Shown: positions 15,578-24,627, counted from the first letter of the stretch. The stretch: 64,000 nt of DNA from Planctomycetota bacterium (GCA_016795205.1 JAEUHZ010000024.1:62001-126000), one strand, 5' to 3'. A program made the numbers and translations. Notes: a model not told the origin generated them from the letters alone.

Positions 15578-18280
15578 CTACGCGGGCGATGGGGGTCGCG
15601 AGGGCGAATCCTGCAGCGTCGACGAACGCAGTGCGGCTGTCGCGGTCGGGAGGCGTGCGCCCGGCTCGCCGGCGAGTTCCCAGACCTGCGGCTCGCCGGC
15701 GCGCTCGTCGAGGCCGGCCGCGCCGAGGCGCGCGACGAGCGTGTCCGGGTCCCACCCCAGGTAGAGCGCCGCGCGGGTCTTGTTCGAGCGCCCGCCCTGG
15801 GTCCGCGTGGTCCACAGCGCCGCGGCGAGGTCGCGCGGATTCACGCGGCGCGTCGGTAGGCGGCGCACGAGCTCCAACCCCGCGCGGCACGCGACCGCCG
15901 TCACCTGCGGGGCAGCCAGGAGCTCGCCCGGGTGGGCGAGGACGAGCTCGAAGATCAGGTTCTCGAGCTCGCGCACGTTTCCCAGCCAGGGCTGCCGCCA
16001 CAGGAGGGCCAGAGCATCGTCCGCGAAGCGCGGCGGGGCGACCTGCTCCTCGGCGGCGAAGCGCCGCGCGAGTGCCTCGGCCAGGCCCGGGATCTCGGCC
16101 CGCCGCTCGGCGAGGCCTGGCACCACGATTCGCAGGCGCCCCAGCCGCAGCGCGAGGTCGGGGCGCAGGCCGCTGGGCAGCGCCGCGCCCAGGGACGTGA
16201 CGGCCCGCGTGCGCGCCGTCGCCAGGATGCGAGGCGTGCGCGCGAAGGCGGGATCCGCGCCACCCTCGAGCTCGGAGAGCAGCAGCTCCTGCACGCCCGG
16301 CTCGAACGCGTCGACGTCCTCCAGGAGCAACGTGCCGCCCGTGGCGCGCGCCAGGACACGCGGCCACTCGGCGCGGGCGGTCGCCGGACCGACCACGACG
16401 AGCGGTCCGCCGGGAGCGCCGGACTCGAAGTGCAGCCAGCGCGCGAGCACGAGCTTGCCAGCACCGGCGGGCCCCGCGAGCAGCGCCGCGCCGCGCGAGC
16501 GCGCGGCCCGCACGAGCCGCGCGACGAAGTCGCGGAAGCCGGGGCGTGCGAGCTCGAACCAGGGCTCGAACCCGAAGCGCTCGCGGTGCCAGGCGGCGAA
16601 GCGCGCGTGGAGGAGCTCGATCGCGGCGGCGTCGGCGCTCGCCGACCAGGCCTCCAGGTCGAGGCCCTGGAAGTCGCGACGGCGGCTGGACTCGATCGAG
16701 AGCAGCCCGATCGGCAGGCCCTCGAAGCCGAGCGGCAGCACGACGCCCGAGGCCGCGCCCGCGTGCACCGCGACGTGCGGGTCAGGTTCGTCGAAGTGAA
16801 TGGGCGCACGACTGGCGAGCGCCCGCGCCAGCCCGCGGGCACGCCCGGCCGGCGGGTCGTCGAAACCACGGCCTTCGCCGCCGCGCGCGACCAGGAGCGG
16901 TGTGCCGTCCTCGACCGCGTAGCCGCACCAACGGCGCTGCGCCGTCTTGAGCCCGAGCGCGGCGACGAGGCCGGCGAACACGGCGTCGTGAACCGGTGGC
17001 GTGCGCGGAGCGGGCGGTGCTTCGTCCACCGGGCGCGACCGCGCGGCGAGGACGGCGGCGCGCCAGTGCGACGCGCAGCGCGCGAGCCGCGGCCGGGAAG
17101 GCACGAGCTGGTGCTCGAACTCCAGGTGGACCCAGCCAACTGCGTCGCCCTCGTCGTCGAGGATCGGCACCAGCGCCACCGCGCGCGTCGCCCGGCCGCC
17201 CAGCACGCCGCGCAGCGCGCCGTCGCGCGGCGCGCGCTCCACGAGCGCCGAGGCGCGCGCGATGAGCGTCTGCTCGCGCTCGCCGGCCGCGGCGTGGGCC
17301 CCCTCGCGCTCCGCGAGCCACGTGCCGCACCCGCCGACCAGGGCCGGCGCGGCGTCGACGTGCACGGCCTGCGCGCTGCGGCCCGGGGCGAGCGCCAGGA
17401 CGGCGAGCACCGACGCGCCGCAGTCGCCGCGCTCGCGGATCGCTGCGACGCCCGATGGCGGCGGAGCGGTCGCAGAGCGGCCGGCGAGCGCGAACGCCCA
17501 CTCCGGACGCGCCTCGCGCAACTCGCACAGCGCCCCGGGCAGGACGCCGCCCCAGGGCGGCAGGCCCTGGAGCACGGCGCGCGCACCGGACTCGTCCTCG
17601 AGCAGGATGCGGGTCCAGGCGAAGAGCTGGCGCAGCCAAGGGTCGACGGAGACCTGGAGCGCGTGCTCGCCCAACCAGGCGCGCGCCTCGCGCACGGCGC
17701 CGCGCTCGAGTCGGCACGCCGCAACGCCGCCGATCGCGGCGCGCAGCACGGACGGGGCGGGCCGTGGGCGCGCGGTGGCCAGGACCTCGCGATGCAGCGC
17801 TTCGCCGGCGCGCGGGCCCTCGCAGGCCTGCGCCCAGCGGGCCCGCCACAAGCGCGCGGCGCCCGGATCGGCGTGCTCCGCGAGCGCCGCCAGCACGCGC
17901 GCGCCAGCCTCCGCCGCGGGTTCGCCCGGCCAGGGCAGGTCGGGAAGCGTGGTGTGCTCGCCTCGGGCGGCCTCGACCTCCCGCCAGGCCGCCGCCGCGG
18001 ACAGCGCCGCCTCGCCGGGCCACCCGCAGGAGTCGACGTCGCGCACGGCGATGAGGTGGTGGCGCAGCAGGTCTTCGAGCGCGCGCACCAGCGCCAGGCG
18101 GGACGCGGACTCGAGCGCGCCCCGTGCGCGCTCGAGGTCGAGCCCCACGGCCGGCGCGCGCGAGCGTCGCGCGTCGTCGACGAGCAGGCGTAGGAACTGG
18201 GTGAGGCCGCGTGCGCGGCGCAGCGCGGCCTCGTCCGCGCCGGGCAGCAGGAGCTCGAGGGGATCGTCGGGCCGGATCAC
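15578..18280 (-). CDS. Enhancer-binding-protein-like AAA ATPase with GAF region, lacking GAFTGA
   Basis: 900 residues from a GTG overlapping the preceding stop. The first 300 residues are Ala/Arg-rich helix. A GAF-like region follows (VLPLGFEGLPIGLLSIESS). An NtrC-type AAA+ module spans about 570-800: P-loop GPAGAGK (602-608), a Walker B-like GGTLLLEDVD with Glu-Asp instead of Asp-Glu, RPDLALRLGRLRIVVPGL, and the family hallmark QPWLGNVRELENLIFEL. The segment between Walker A and B is short and has no GAFTGA loop, so contact with sigma-54 is unlikely. The C-terminus has a Fis-like helix-turn-helix (GGRSNKTRAALYLGWDPDTLVARL). I infer a DNA-binding regulator acting without sigma-54. Third gene of a coupled trio. 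Confidence 0.75.
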   Translation of the reverse strand: MIRPDDPLELLLPGADEAALRRARGLTQFLRLLVDDARRSRAPAVGLDLERARGALESASRLALVRALEDLLRHHLIAVRDVDSCGWPGEAALSAAAAWREVEAARGEHTTLPDLPWPGEPAAEAGARVLAALAEHADPGAARLWRARWAQACEGPRAGEALHREVLATARPRPAPSVLRAAIGGVAACRLERGAVREARAWLGEHALQVSVDPWLRQLFAWTRILLEDESGARAVLQGLPPWGGVLPGALCELREARPEWAFALAGRSATAPPPSGVAAIRERGDCGASVLAVLALAPGRSAQAVHVDAAPALVGGCGTWLAEREGAHAAAGEREQTLIARASALVERAPRDGALRGVLGGRATRAVALVPILDDEGDAVGWVHLEFEHQLVPSRPRLARCASHWRAAVLAARSRPVDEAPPAPRTPPVHDAVFAGLVAALGLKTAQRRWCGYAVEDGTPLLVARGGEGRGFDDPPAGRARGLARALASRAPIHFDEPDPHVAVHAGAASGVVLPLGFEGLPIGLLSIESSRRRDFQGLDLEAWSASADAAAIELLHARFAAWHRERFGFEPWFELARPGFRDFVARLVRAARSRGAALLAGPAGAGKLVLARWLHFESGAPGGPLVVVGPATARAEWPRVLARATGGTLLLEDVDAFEPGVQELLLSELEGGADPAFARTPRILATARTRAVTSLGAALPSGLRPDLALRLGRLRIVVPGLAERRAEIPGLAEALARRFAAEEQVAPPRFADDALALLWRQPWLGNVRELENLIFELVLAHPGELLAAPQVTAVACRAGLELVRRLPTRRVNPRDLAAALWTTRTQGGRSNKTRAALYLGWDPDTLVARLGAAGLDERAGEPQVWELAGEPGARLPTATAALRSSTLQDSPSRPPSPA

Positions 18281-18723
18281 GGTGACTCCTGCAGCCGGCG
18301 CGGGTTCGGAAAGCCGGAGAGTCGCCCGGCCTCCGCGGCCAGCGCGCGCGTACCGGGCCAGAGGTGGACCGGTGCGGCGAGGCAGGTGCGCAGCGCGGCG
18401 GACAGCAGGTAGCCGTCGCAGGCCACGAGCAGCGCGCACTCCGTGGCCCGCGCGCGCCACGCGCGCAGCGCGGCCCGCCGCGCGCGACGCACCTCCGGGC
18501 CGTCCGGCGGGATCCGCAGCATCGCGGCTTCGGCCACGAGCTGCGCCTGCTCGCGGCGGTACAGCCCCCACAGCTCGATCTCGGCCTCCTCGAGGAACAC
18601 GCGCCGCGGGCGCCGCGCGGCGCAGGCGCGCAGCACGCGCAGCAGGCACGCGACTTGGCCACGGTCCATGGAGCGGAGCAGACCGGACGCGGGTCGCCCA
18701 GCGACGGGGAGGGCGGGCTTCAT
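18277..18723 (-). CDS. Hypothetical protein, middle gene of regulator trio
   Basis: 148 residues, not recognised. The centre has an acidic patch FLEEAEIELWGLYRREQ, then a helical stretch and ATECALLVACDGYLLSAALR, an alternating pattern loosely like a small Rossmann or PIN fold, but I cannot name a family. No signal peptide or membrane helix. Its ATG overlaps the stop of the 266-residue protein (ATGA) and its TGA overlaps the GTG of the large ATPase, so all three should be translated from one message. The close coupling argues for a joint role with the ATPase. Confidence 0.65.
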   Translation of the reverse strand: MKPALPVAGRPASGLLRSMDRGQVACLLRVLRACAARRPRRVFLEEAEIELWGLYRREQAQLVAEAAMLRIPPDGPEVRRARRAALRAWRARATECALLVACDGYLLSAALRTCLAAPVHLWPGTRALAAEAGRLSGFPNPRRLQESP

Positions 18724-19520
18724 CGGGATTCCTCGCGGGGTTCGGGGCGTGCGCGCGACACGGCGCCGGACGCCGGCGCGGGCGGGAGCGCGGGGTGGCT
18801 GGCGTGGAGCAAGGCTCCGAGCGCGCGCCGGGCGCGCCGCCCGACCTCACTCGGTGTGGCCTGCGTGGCGCGCGCGTGCGCCTCGAGGCCGACGCCCAGG
18901 ACGAGCAGCGCGAAGAACGCCGCGCGGTCCGGGTGCGGCAGGTGGTGGAACGCGGCGCAGCCGCGGCGCAGGGCCTCCGGGTCGAGGCCCAGAGGCCGCG
19001 CGAACTCCACGAAGGCCGAGCGCGGCTCCGCCTGCGGCGCCTCGGCCTCCTCGCGCAGGATCTCGGCCGCGGCGCCGGCCACTTCTGCGCCGAGCCAGCC
19101 GTCGAGGTGCGAGGTGCCCCGCCGCAGCGCGTGGCGCGCGATCCGCGCCAGCGCGCGCAGGTGGACGCGATCGGCGTCGAGAAACAGGCACTCGCTCCGC
19201 AGGTGCCCGCCCACGAGTTCGCGGATCCCGAGCGGGTCGCCGGGCACGATGCGCGCGAGGACCTCGCGCGGGCTGCCCGAGAGGAGTTCCGCCCGGCGAT
19301 CCACCGTCTCGAGAGCCCGGGGCGGATCCTCGCGGGGCGCATGGCCTGCGGGATCACGCGCCAGCGCTGCCTGGAGTGCCTCCGCGCCTTCGAATTCGTG
19401 CGCTGCACGCTGGGGCGCGGGCGGAGGCGCGCCGGGGATCGGCGCGCGCGGTTCCGGCGCACAGCCGGGGGAGCGTGCGGAGCTGGCCGTCCGGCGCGAG
19501 GCGCGGGTCCGGGGGGGCAT
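18720..19520 (-). CDS. Hypothetical protein, first gene of regulator trio
   Basis: 266 residues, not recognised. An N-terminal 45 residues rich in Arg, Pro and Ala look disordered. The rest appears helical: REVLARIVPGDPLGIRELVGGHL, LRALARIARHALRRGTSHLDGWL, AAFFALLVLGVGLEAHARAT and EVGRRARRALGALL. The repeated Arg/Leu helices are faintly like sigma-factor or DUF-type DNA-binding bundles, which I would not press. No signal peptide. It opens the trio that ends with the GAFTGA-less ATPase, and faces away from fabI across a 323-bp gap. Confidence 0.6.
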   Translation of the reverse strand: MPPRTRASRRTASSARSPGCAPEPRAPIPGAPPPAPQRAAHEFEGAEALQAALARDPAGHAPREDPPRALETVDRRAELLSGSPREVLARIVPGDPLGIRELVGGHLRSECLFLDADRVHLRALARIARHALRRGTSHLDGWLGAEVAGAAAEILREEAEAPQAEPRSAFVEFARPLGLDPEALRRGCAAFHHLPHPDRAAFFALLVLGVGLEAHARATQATPSEVGRRARRALGALLHASHPALPPAPASGAVSRARPEPREESR

Positions 19521-19763
19521 CGGTCTCTCCTCGCGTCGCGCCGGGACAGAGGCGCGAGCGCGGGGCCGAGTCTAGAGGCGGGTCCGATCCCGGGTGCCGC
19601 GCCCAGCACGCGAGCCCCAGCGGCGGCGGGAGCGATCGGCGGCAACGATCTTCCCGACAAGGCTTTCGAGCTCTCGCGGACACCCGGGCTCCGGCCCACG
19701 GCGGGCGCCCTGCGCGGGGCGCTTTCCCCACTTCGACGACCGGCCACGCCAGGGCGCTGGGCG

Positions 19764-19791
19764 TGGATCCCGCGCTCGCCACCGCTAGGAT
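19764..19791 (+). promoter_or_regulatory. Putative fabI promoter in a 323-bp divergent gap
   Basis: TAGGAT at 19786-19791, inside GCTAGGAT, lies 52 bases before the fabI GTG. A weak -35 (TGGATC, 19764-19769) is 16 bases upstream. The remainder of the gap 19521-19843 is GC-rich and shows no gene or named element. Confidence 0.3.
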
Positions 19792-19843
19792 CCCGCGTTG
19801 GTCCGGGCGCCGGGCCGTGTCCGAAGTCCCCCCGAGACCGCGC

Positions 19844-20617
19844 GTGCAGCACCTGCTCCAGGACAAGAAAGGCGTCGTCTTCGGCGTCGCGAACAAGCGC
19901 TCGATCGCCTGGGCCTGTGCCCAGTCTCTCGCGCGCGCGGGCATGCAGCTCGCCTTCACCTACGCCGGCGAGCGGCTCGAGAAGGGCGTCCGCGACCTGG
20001 CATCCGAGCTGCCGGGCTCGCTGTGCCTGCCCTGCGACGTGACGCAGCCGGATTCGATGGACAAGGTGTTCGAGGATCTGAAGTACGAGTGGGGCACCCT
20101 CGACTTCATGCTCCACGGCGTGGCCTTCGCCAAGCGCGAGGAGCTCCAGGGCGACTTCTTCAACACCTCGCGCGAAGGCTATGCGCTGGCGCACGAGGTG
20201 TCGGCCTACTCGCTCACGGCGCTGACACGGCGCGCGCTGCCGCTGATGGAGGGACGCGCGGGCTCGATCGTGACGCTCAGCTACATCGGAAGCGAGCGCG
20301 TGGTGCCGAACTACAACGTCATGGGCATCGCCAAGGCGGCGCTCGAGGCCTCGGTGCGTTACCTGGCGCACGATCTCGGGCCGCGCGGCATCCGCTGCAA
20401 CGCGATCAGCGCCGGCCCGATCCGCACGCTCTCCGCCAGCGGCGTCCAGGGCTTCACCGAGATCCTGGACCACATCGCCAGCCACTCGCCGCTGCGCCGC
20501 AACATCACGGCCGAGGAGGTCGGCGACACCTGCCTGTTCCTGGCCAGCGACCTCTCGCGCGGCATGACCGGCAGCGTGCTCTACGTCGACGCCGGCTACC
20601 ACGTCATGGGCGTGTGA
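19844..20617 (+). CDS. fabI: Enoyl-[acyl-carrier-protein] reductase (NADH)
   Basis: FabI carries out the last, NADH-dependent reduction in each cycle of type II fatty-acid synthesis. I choose the GTG at 19844 because it puts LLQDKKGVVFGVANKRSIA at the usual N-terminus and gives 257 residues, the family size; a GTG at 19817 would add nine. The FabI glycine motif GVANKRSIAWA (14-24), the LCLPCDV strand, and the catalytic pair Tyr157 and Lys164 in Y-N-V-M-G-I-A-K (Y-x6-K, typical of FabI rather than the YxxxK of FabG) are present, as is AISAGPIRTLSA near the substrate loop. The RNA methyltransferase start follows the stop directly. Confidence 0.95.
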   Translation: MQHLLQDKKGVVFGVANKRSIAWACAQSLARAGMQLAFTYAGERLEKGVRDLASELPGSLCLPCDVTQPDSMDKVFEDLKYEWGTLDFMLHGVAFAKREELQGDFFNTSREGYALAHEVSAYSLTALTRRALPLMEGRAGSIVTLSYIGSERVVPNYNVMGIAKAALEASVRYLAHDLGPRGIRCNAISAGPIRTLSASGVQGFTEILDHIASHSPLRRNITAEEVGDTCLFLASDLSRGMTGSVLYVDAGYHVMGV

Positions 20618-21757
20618 ATGGCGCGGGCACCGCGCCAGGAGTGCTTCGCGGTCTGCGCGCCGGGCCTCGAGCCCTGGCTGCACGCCGAGGTCAAGGCGCT
20701 CAAGCTCGCCAACGTCGAGCGCCAGGTCGCCGGCGTGCGCTTCGACGCGAGCTGGGAGGAGATCTGGCGCGCGAACCTGGAGCTGCGCACGGCGATTCGC
20801 GTGCTGCTGCGCGTCACGCGCTTCACGGCGCGTAGCGAGGCCGAGCTCGCGGCCGGCGTCGAGGCCGTCGACTGGTCGCGCTACCTGCATCCCGACGGGA
20901 CCCTGCGTGTCGACGCGCGCTCCAAGGAGTCGGCGCTCGACCACACGCTCTACATCGAGCAGCGCACCAAGGACGCCGTGTGCGACTCCCTGCGCGCGCG
21001 CTTCGCCCTGCGGCCGACCGTGAGCCTCGATGATCCCGATCTCGGGATCGACGTGCATCTGTACAAGGACCGCTGCACCGTGTCGGTCGACACGTCGGGC
21101 GATTCCCTGCACAAGCGCGGCTGGCGTCGCTACCAGGGCCGCGCGCCACTGGCCGAGACCTTCGGCGCCGCCTGCGCGCTGGCCTCCGGCTGGGACCGCC
21201 GCTCGCCGTTCGTCGACCCGTTCTGCGGCTCGGGTACGATCCTGATCGAGGCCGCGCGGCTCGCGGGCGACCTGGCGCCGGGCCTCTTCCGCGGACGCTT
21301 CGGCTTCGAGCGCTGGCCGGGCCACGACGCGCCGGGCTGGAGAGCGGTGCAGGATTCCGTGCGCGCGCGCGGCGCCGTGCCGAAGAAGCTGGTGCTCAAG
21401 GGCAGCGACGCCAACCCGGAAGCCATCGCCGGCGCGCGCGAGAACGCGCAGGCTGCGGGCGTGGCGTCGAACATCGTGTTCGAGGTCGAGAAGGCCGAGG
21501 CCGTGGCCTGGAAGCCGGGCTGGAACGCCTGGGTCGTCACGAACCCGCCTTGGGGCGAGCGCGTGGGCGACGAGCGCGGCGCGGACACGACGCTCAAGTC
21601 ACTGGGCGACCGCCTGCGCGTCCTGGCGCAGGGCTACCACTTCGGCTTCCTGCTCGGGAAGCCGGGCCTCGACCGCGCGCTCGGGCTCACGATCGCCCGG
21701 CGCGAGAGCTGGTTGAACGGCGGCGTGGACTGCGAGTTCGTGACGGGGACGATCTAG
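20618..21757 (+). CDS. THUMP-domain class I SAM-dependent RNA methyltransferase (RlmL N-half/YpsC-like)
   Basis: 379 residues. The N-terminal 165 residues fit the ferredoxin-like plus THUMP region (FAVCAPGLEPWLHAEVKAL; DVHLYKDRCTVSVDTSGDSLHKRGWR). The catalytic Rossmann domain has motif I PFVDPFCGSGTILIEAA (about 198-214), a motif II-III stretch GSDANPEAIAGARENAQ, and motif IV NPPWGER (about 309-315). NPPWGER is the (D/N)PP(F/Y/W) signature of base-N methylation, consistent with N2-methylguanine in 23S rRNA as in RlmL or YpsC. The ATG immediately follows the fabI TGA, so the two are cotranscribed. Confidence 0.88.
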   Translation: MARAPRQECFAVCAPGLEPWLHAEVKALKLANVERQVAGVRFDASWEEIWRANLELRTAIRVLLRVTRFTARSEAELAAGVEAVDWSRYLHPDGTLRVDARSKESALDHTLYIEQRTKDAVCDSLRARFALRPTVSLDDPDLGIDVHLYKDRCTVSVDTSGDSLHKRGWRRYQGRAPLAETFGAACALASGWDRRSPFVDPFCGSGTILIEAARLAGDLAPGLFRGRFGFERWPGHDAPGWRAVQDSVRARGAVPKKLVLKGSDANPEAIAGARENAQAAGVASNIVFEVEKAEAVAWKPGWNAWVVTNPPWGERVGDERGADTTLKSLGDRLRVLAQGYHFGFLLGKPGLDRALGLTIARRESWLNGGVDCEFVTGTI

Positions 21758-21859
21758 CTCGCCCGCCGCACGGCCTGCGGCCCAGACGCTCGGCGAGGTG
21801 CCGCGGGGGGCGATCCAGACCTGTCTCCCGGCGCGCGCGCGGTCCGCCCGGCCCCGGCG

Positions 21860-22099
21860 CTACTCCGCCGCGCCCCACACGCGCGCCGAGCCGTCGTCGG
21901 CGTCGAACTCGACGTGGACCACGTTCGGGCGACAGCACACGGGGCAGTCCTCGACGTAGCACTGCTCGAGCCCGGCACTGGGATCGAGCGGGACGACGAT
22001 CTCCTCGCCGCAGGCGTCGCAGACGTAGGTGCCCTCGGTGGGGACGCTACGGTCCGGGCGCAGGCGGCGGCGCGGGATCGGTGCGGGCTCGTCCCCCAT
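21860..22099 (-). CDS. CPXCG-motif cysteine-rich protein
   Basis: 79 residues with the small zinc-ribbon pattern YVCDACGEEI...EDCPVCCRPNVV. C27/C30 and C52/C55 are the likely metal ligands. This is the CPXCG family found in planctomycetes and proteobacteria; I know of no assigned function. It ends in a short acidic beta stretch (VHVEFDADDGSARVWG), as family members do. It sits 9 bases after the SlyD-like gene on the same strand and converges with the methyltransferase gene. Confidence 0.88.
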   Translation of the reverse strand: MGDEPAPIPRRRLRPDRSVPTEGTYVCDACGEEIVVPLDPSAGLEQCYVEDCPVCCRPNVVHVEFDADDGSARVWGAAE

Positions 22100-22108
22100 C
22101 GCTTGGGC

Positions 22109-22612
22109 TCAGTGGTGGTGACCGTGCGCGCCGTGGGCGTGGCCGTGCGCGAGCTCTTCCTTGGTTGCCGGACGCACGGTCGCGACCTGGACGTCGAAGT
22201 GCAGAGTCCGGCCGGCCAGCGGGTGGTTCTGGTCGATCACGACGTGATCGGCCTCGACGGCCGCGATCCACACGACGTGCTCCTCGCCGTTGGGGCCCTC
22301 GCCGGCGAACTGCATGCCCGGCTCGATCTCCATGTCGTCGGGGAACGAGCTGCGCGGGACCTTGCCGCGCCCGCGCGGATCGTGCTCGCCGTAGCCATCC
22401 TTGGGCGCGACGGAGACCTTCAAGGAGTCGCCGATCGACTTGCCCGCGAGCTCCTTCTCGAGCCCGGGCACGATGTTGCCGTGGCCGTGCAGGTACTCGA
22501 GCGGCTCGCCACCCGTGGAGCTGTCGATCACGGAGCCGCTGTCGTCGGTCAGGGTGTAGTGGATCGACACGACCATGCCGTCGGCGATCGGGGCGGGGTT
22601 CGGGAGAGCCAT
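22109..22612 (-). CDS. slyD: FKBP-type peptidyl-prolyl isomerase, SlyD-like
   Basis: 167 residues. SlyD proteins isomerise Xaa-Pro bonds, hold unfolded chains through an inserted flap domain and bind nickel through a His-rich tail. Seen here: VVSIHYTLTDDSGSVIDSS, PLEYLHGHGNIVPGLEKELAGKSIGD, the flap region KDGYGEHDPRGRGKVPRS, DQNHPLAGRTLHFDVQV, and a C-terminal GHAHGAHGHHH that would bind metal. The closest fit is SlyD without the long Cys/His tail of E. coli. It lies directly downstream of the ZIP-permease gene, so a metal-handling link is possible. Confidence 0.93.
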   Translation of the reverse strand: MALPNPAPIADGMVVSIHYTLTDDSGSVIDSSTGGEPLEYLHGHGNIVPGLEKELAGKSIGDSLKVSVAPKDGYGEHDPRGRGKVPRSSFPDDMEIEPGMQFAGEGPNGEEHVVWIAAVEADHVVIDQNHPLAGRTLHFDVQVATVRPATKEELAHGHAHGAHGHHH

Positions 22613-22629
22613 CGGGGTTCCTAGGGGTT

Positions 22630-24627
22630 TCAAGCGGGATTCGGGCCCTCCCGCAGCGTCGCGAGGAGGTCTCGCGAGCCGTGGGTGCGCACGAGGGAGA
22701 TGAGCAGCAGGGTGGCGAGGAGCGCCGCCGATCCCCACGCGAGCCACGGCGCGCCGTGCTCGTGGGCGGGAGCCAGCGAGGCGCTCGGGGCGATCGCCAG
22801 CGCGCCGTAGAGCGCGTCGACCGCGATCCCGAGCAGCACGGCGCAGACGGCCAGCGCCGCCACCTGGACCGCGACGATGCGGGGGCCGATCGCACGCGAC
22901 AGCACGACCAGCGAGGCGATGTTCGTCGCGGGCCCCACGAGCAGGTAGACGAAGGCGGCGCCGGGGGAGAGGCCCTTCAGGATCAGCGCCGCCGCGATCG
23001 GCGTCGAGGCCGCCGCGCAGACGTAGATCGGGACGCCGACCGCCAGCATGAGCAGGTAGCCGCCGATCCCGTGTACGGCCGGGTTTTCCAGCGCGGATGC
23101 GGGCAGCGCCGCGACGATCGCGCCGGAGAGCAGCAGTCCGAGCACGAGCGAAGGCGCCAGGTCGTCGAGCATGTCGACGAACCCGAAGCGCAGTGCGCGC
23201 CGCAAGAAGGGCTGCTCGGGCCGGGTCGCTGTCGGGCCCGTGTGAGCATGGCCGGCGTGCTCTTCGTCGGCGTGGACCGCAGCGGCGTCGACCGCGCCGC
23301 CCGCGGGGGTGGCGGTCTCTGGAGCGCGGCCCGCGGGCGACGACCCCTCGTGAGCGCAGCACGAGGCCGAGGCCCTGGCAGCCTGCTCCCCCGCGCCGGG
23401 CAGCGCGGCGTCGGCGAGCGGCCCGCGCCGCGGCTCGTCGAAGCCGCGCCGCACGAGCCAGTTCACCGCGCCCCCCGTCGCGATCGCCGACAGGACCGCG
23501 CCGATCGGTCGCGCGATCGTGATCAGCGGGTCGAGCAGCGCCCAGGTGACCGCGATCGAGTCGATCCCGGTCTCGGGCGTCGACACCGTGAACGCGCTCG
23601 TCGCGCCCTTGCTCGCGCCCGCCTTGCGCAGGGACAGCGCCACCGGGATCACCGAGCAGGAGCAGAGGGGCAGCGGTGCGCCCAGCAGCGAGGCCCACCC
23701 GACGGACTTCAGGTCGTTCCCGCCCAGGCGCGGGACCACGCGCTCGGGCTTCAGGACCATCCGCACGATCCCCGCCAGCGCGAAGCCCGCGAGCAGGTAG
23801 GGCGCCATCGCCAGGAACACGGACCACGACTCCAGGAGCGCCGCGCGCGCGAAGCCCGCCGCCAGCTCGACGCGCTCGAGCGTCAGCGTCGGGACGGCGA
23901 CTCCGAGGAGCACGGCGCCGACCTTGAGCCGCACGCTGCCGGCGCCGTGGAAGACCTCCGGGAGCAGGTCCCCGACCGCCACATAGAGGAAGGTCCCGGC
24001 CGCGAACCCGGTCAGGATCGGGCCCGCCGCAGGCAGCGCGGCGGCGATCTCGCCTCCCGCGAGCAGCCCGGCCGGCTCGATCAGCGCGAACAGTCCGAGC
24101 AGCAGGACCGAGCGCCCCAGGGGCAGCCCCGCGAGCCGCATGACCGTCGCCAGGGAGAAGCACTCGGTCGCCTTGTGAACCAGGATCGAGACCAGGAACT
24201 GCGCGCGGCCCTCGGGGATCGAGAGGATCCCCGCCAGCGCGATCCCGGCCGTCGCGGCGTGCAGCGCGAGGCCCAGGTACGTCGCCGTCCACAGCAGCGC
24301 GTGCGGGTTCGAGCCGGCCTCGCGCGTGCGCGCCGGCAGCCAGACCTTCTCGAGCAGGAACAGGAGCAAGATCCCCGCCAGGGCCGCGCCCCAGGGCCAG
24401 ACGGAATGCGCGACCTCCTCGGCCAGCCCGGAGTGCGCGTGCTCGTGCTCGACGCCGGCGAGGTGCGGCAGGAGGTGGAAGAAGATCGTCCCGAGGAAGA
24501 TCCCCGCCGCGAGCGCCACGAACAGGTGCAGGCCGCGCTCCGACCAGCGCCGGTAGAGCGGCAAGACGGCGCCCAGCGCGCTGGCCGCGACGAGCAGCAG
24601 GGCCGTGGTGGGGAGGATCGGATCCAA
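22630..24627 (-). CDS. ZIP-type metal transporter fused to an ArsP/DUF318-like permease
   Basis: 665 residues from a TTG at 24627, just before the first helix; an ATG at 24738 would add 37 non-hydrophobic residues. The N-terminal half (about 1-255) is a ZIP transporter: FFHLLPHLAGVEHEHAH with a His-rich loop, HAATAGIALAG and HKATECFSLATVM, matching ZIP helices 4 and 5. The second half is a two-part permease of the DUF318/ArsP type: APLPLCSCSVIPVALSLRKA, the STPETGIDS motif, a linker with CCAHEG and HADEEHAGHAHTG, then VYLLVGPATNIASLVVLS. The pairing suggests combined uptake and efflux or exchange of Zn/Cu-like cations, which is inference. The fusion is discussed in the findings. Confidence 0.85.
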   Translation of the reverse strand: MDPILPTTALLLVAASALGAVLPLYRRWSERGLHLFVALAAGIFLGTIFFHLLPHLAGVEHEHAHSGLAEEVAHSVWPWGAALAGILLLFLLEKVWLPARTREAGSNPHALLWTATYLGLALHAATAGIALAGILSIPEGRAQFLVSILVHKATECFSLATVMRLAGLPLGRSVLLLGLFALIEPAGLLAGGEIAAALPAAGPILTGFAAGTFLYVAVGDLLPEVFHGAGSVRLKVGAVLLGVAVPTLTLERVELAAGFARAALLESWSVFLAMAPYLLAGFALAGIVRMVLKPERVVPRLGGNDLKSVGWASLLGAPLPLCSCSVIPVALSLRKAGASKGATSAFTVSTPETGIDSIAVTWALLDPLITIARPIGAVLSAIATGGAVNWLVRRGFDEPRRGPLADAALPGAGEQAARASASCCAHEGSSPAGRAPETATPAGGAVDAAAVHADEEHAGHAHTGPTATRPEQPFLRRALRFGFVDMLDDLAPSLVLGLLLSGAIVAALPASALENPAVHGIGGYLLMLAVGVPIYVCAAASTPIAAALILKGLSPGAAFVYLLVGPATNIASLVVLSRAIGPRIVAVQVAALAVCAVLLGIAVDALYGALAIAPSASLAPAHEHGAPWLAWGSAALLATLLLISLVRTHGSRDLLATLREGPNPA

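Noticed and set aside
18281..21325. Minus-strand open frame that extends the large ATPase upstream through fabI
   Set aside because: It is antisense to fabI and overlaps the two small coupled genes in other frames; the GTG at 18280 with a 4-base overlap is a better start.
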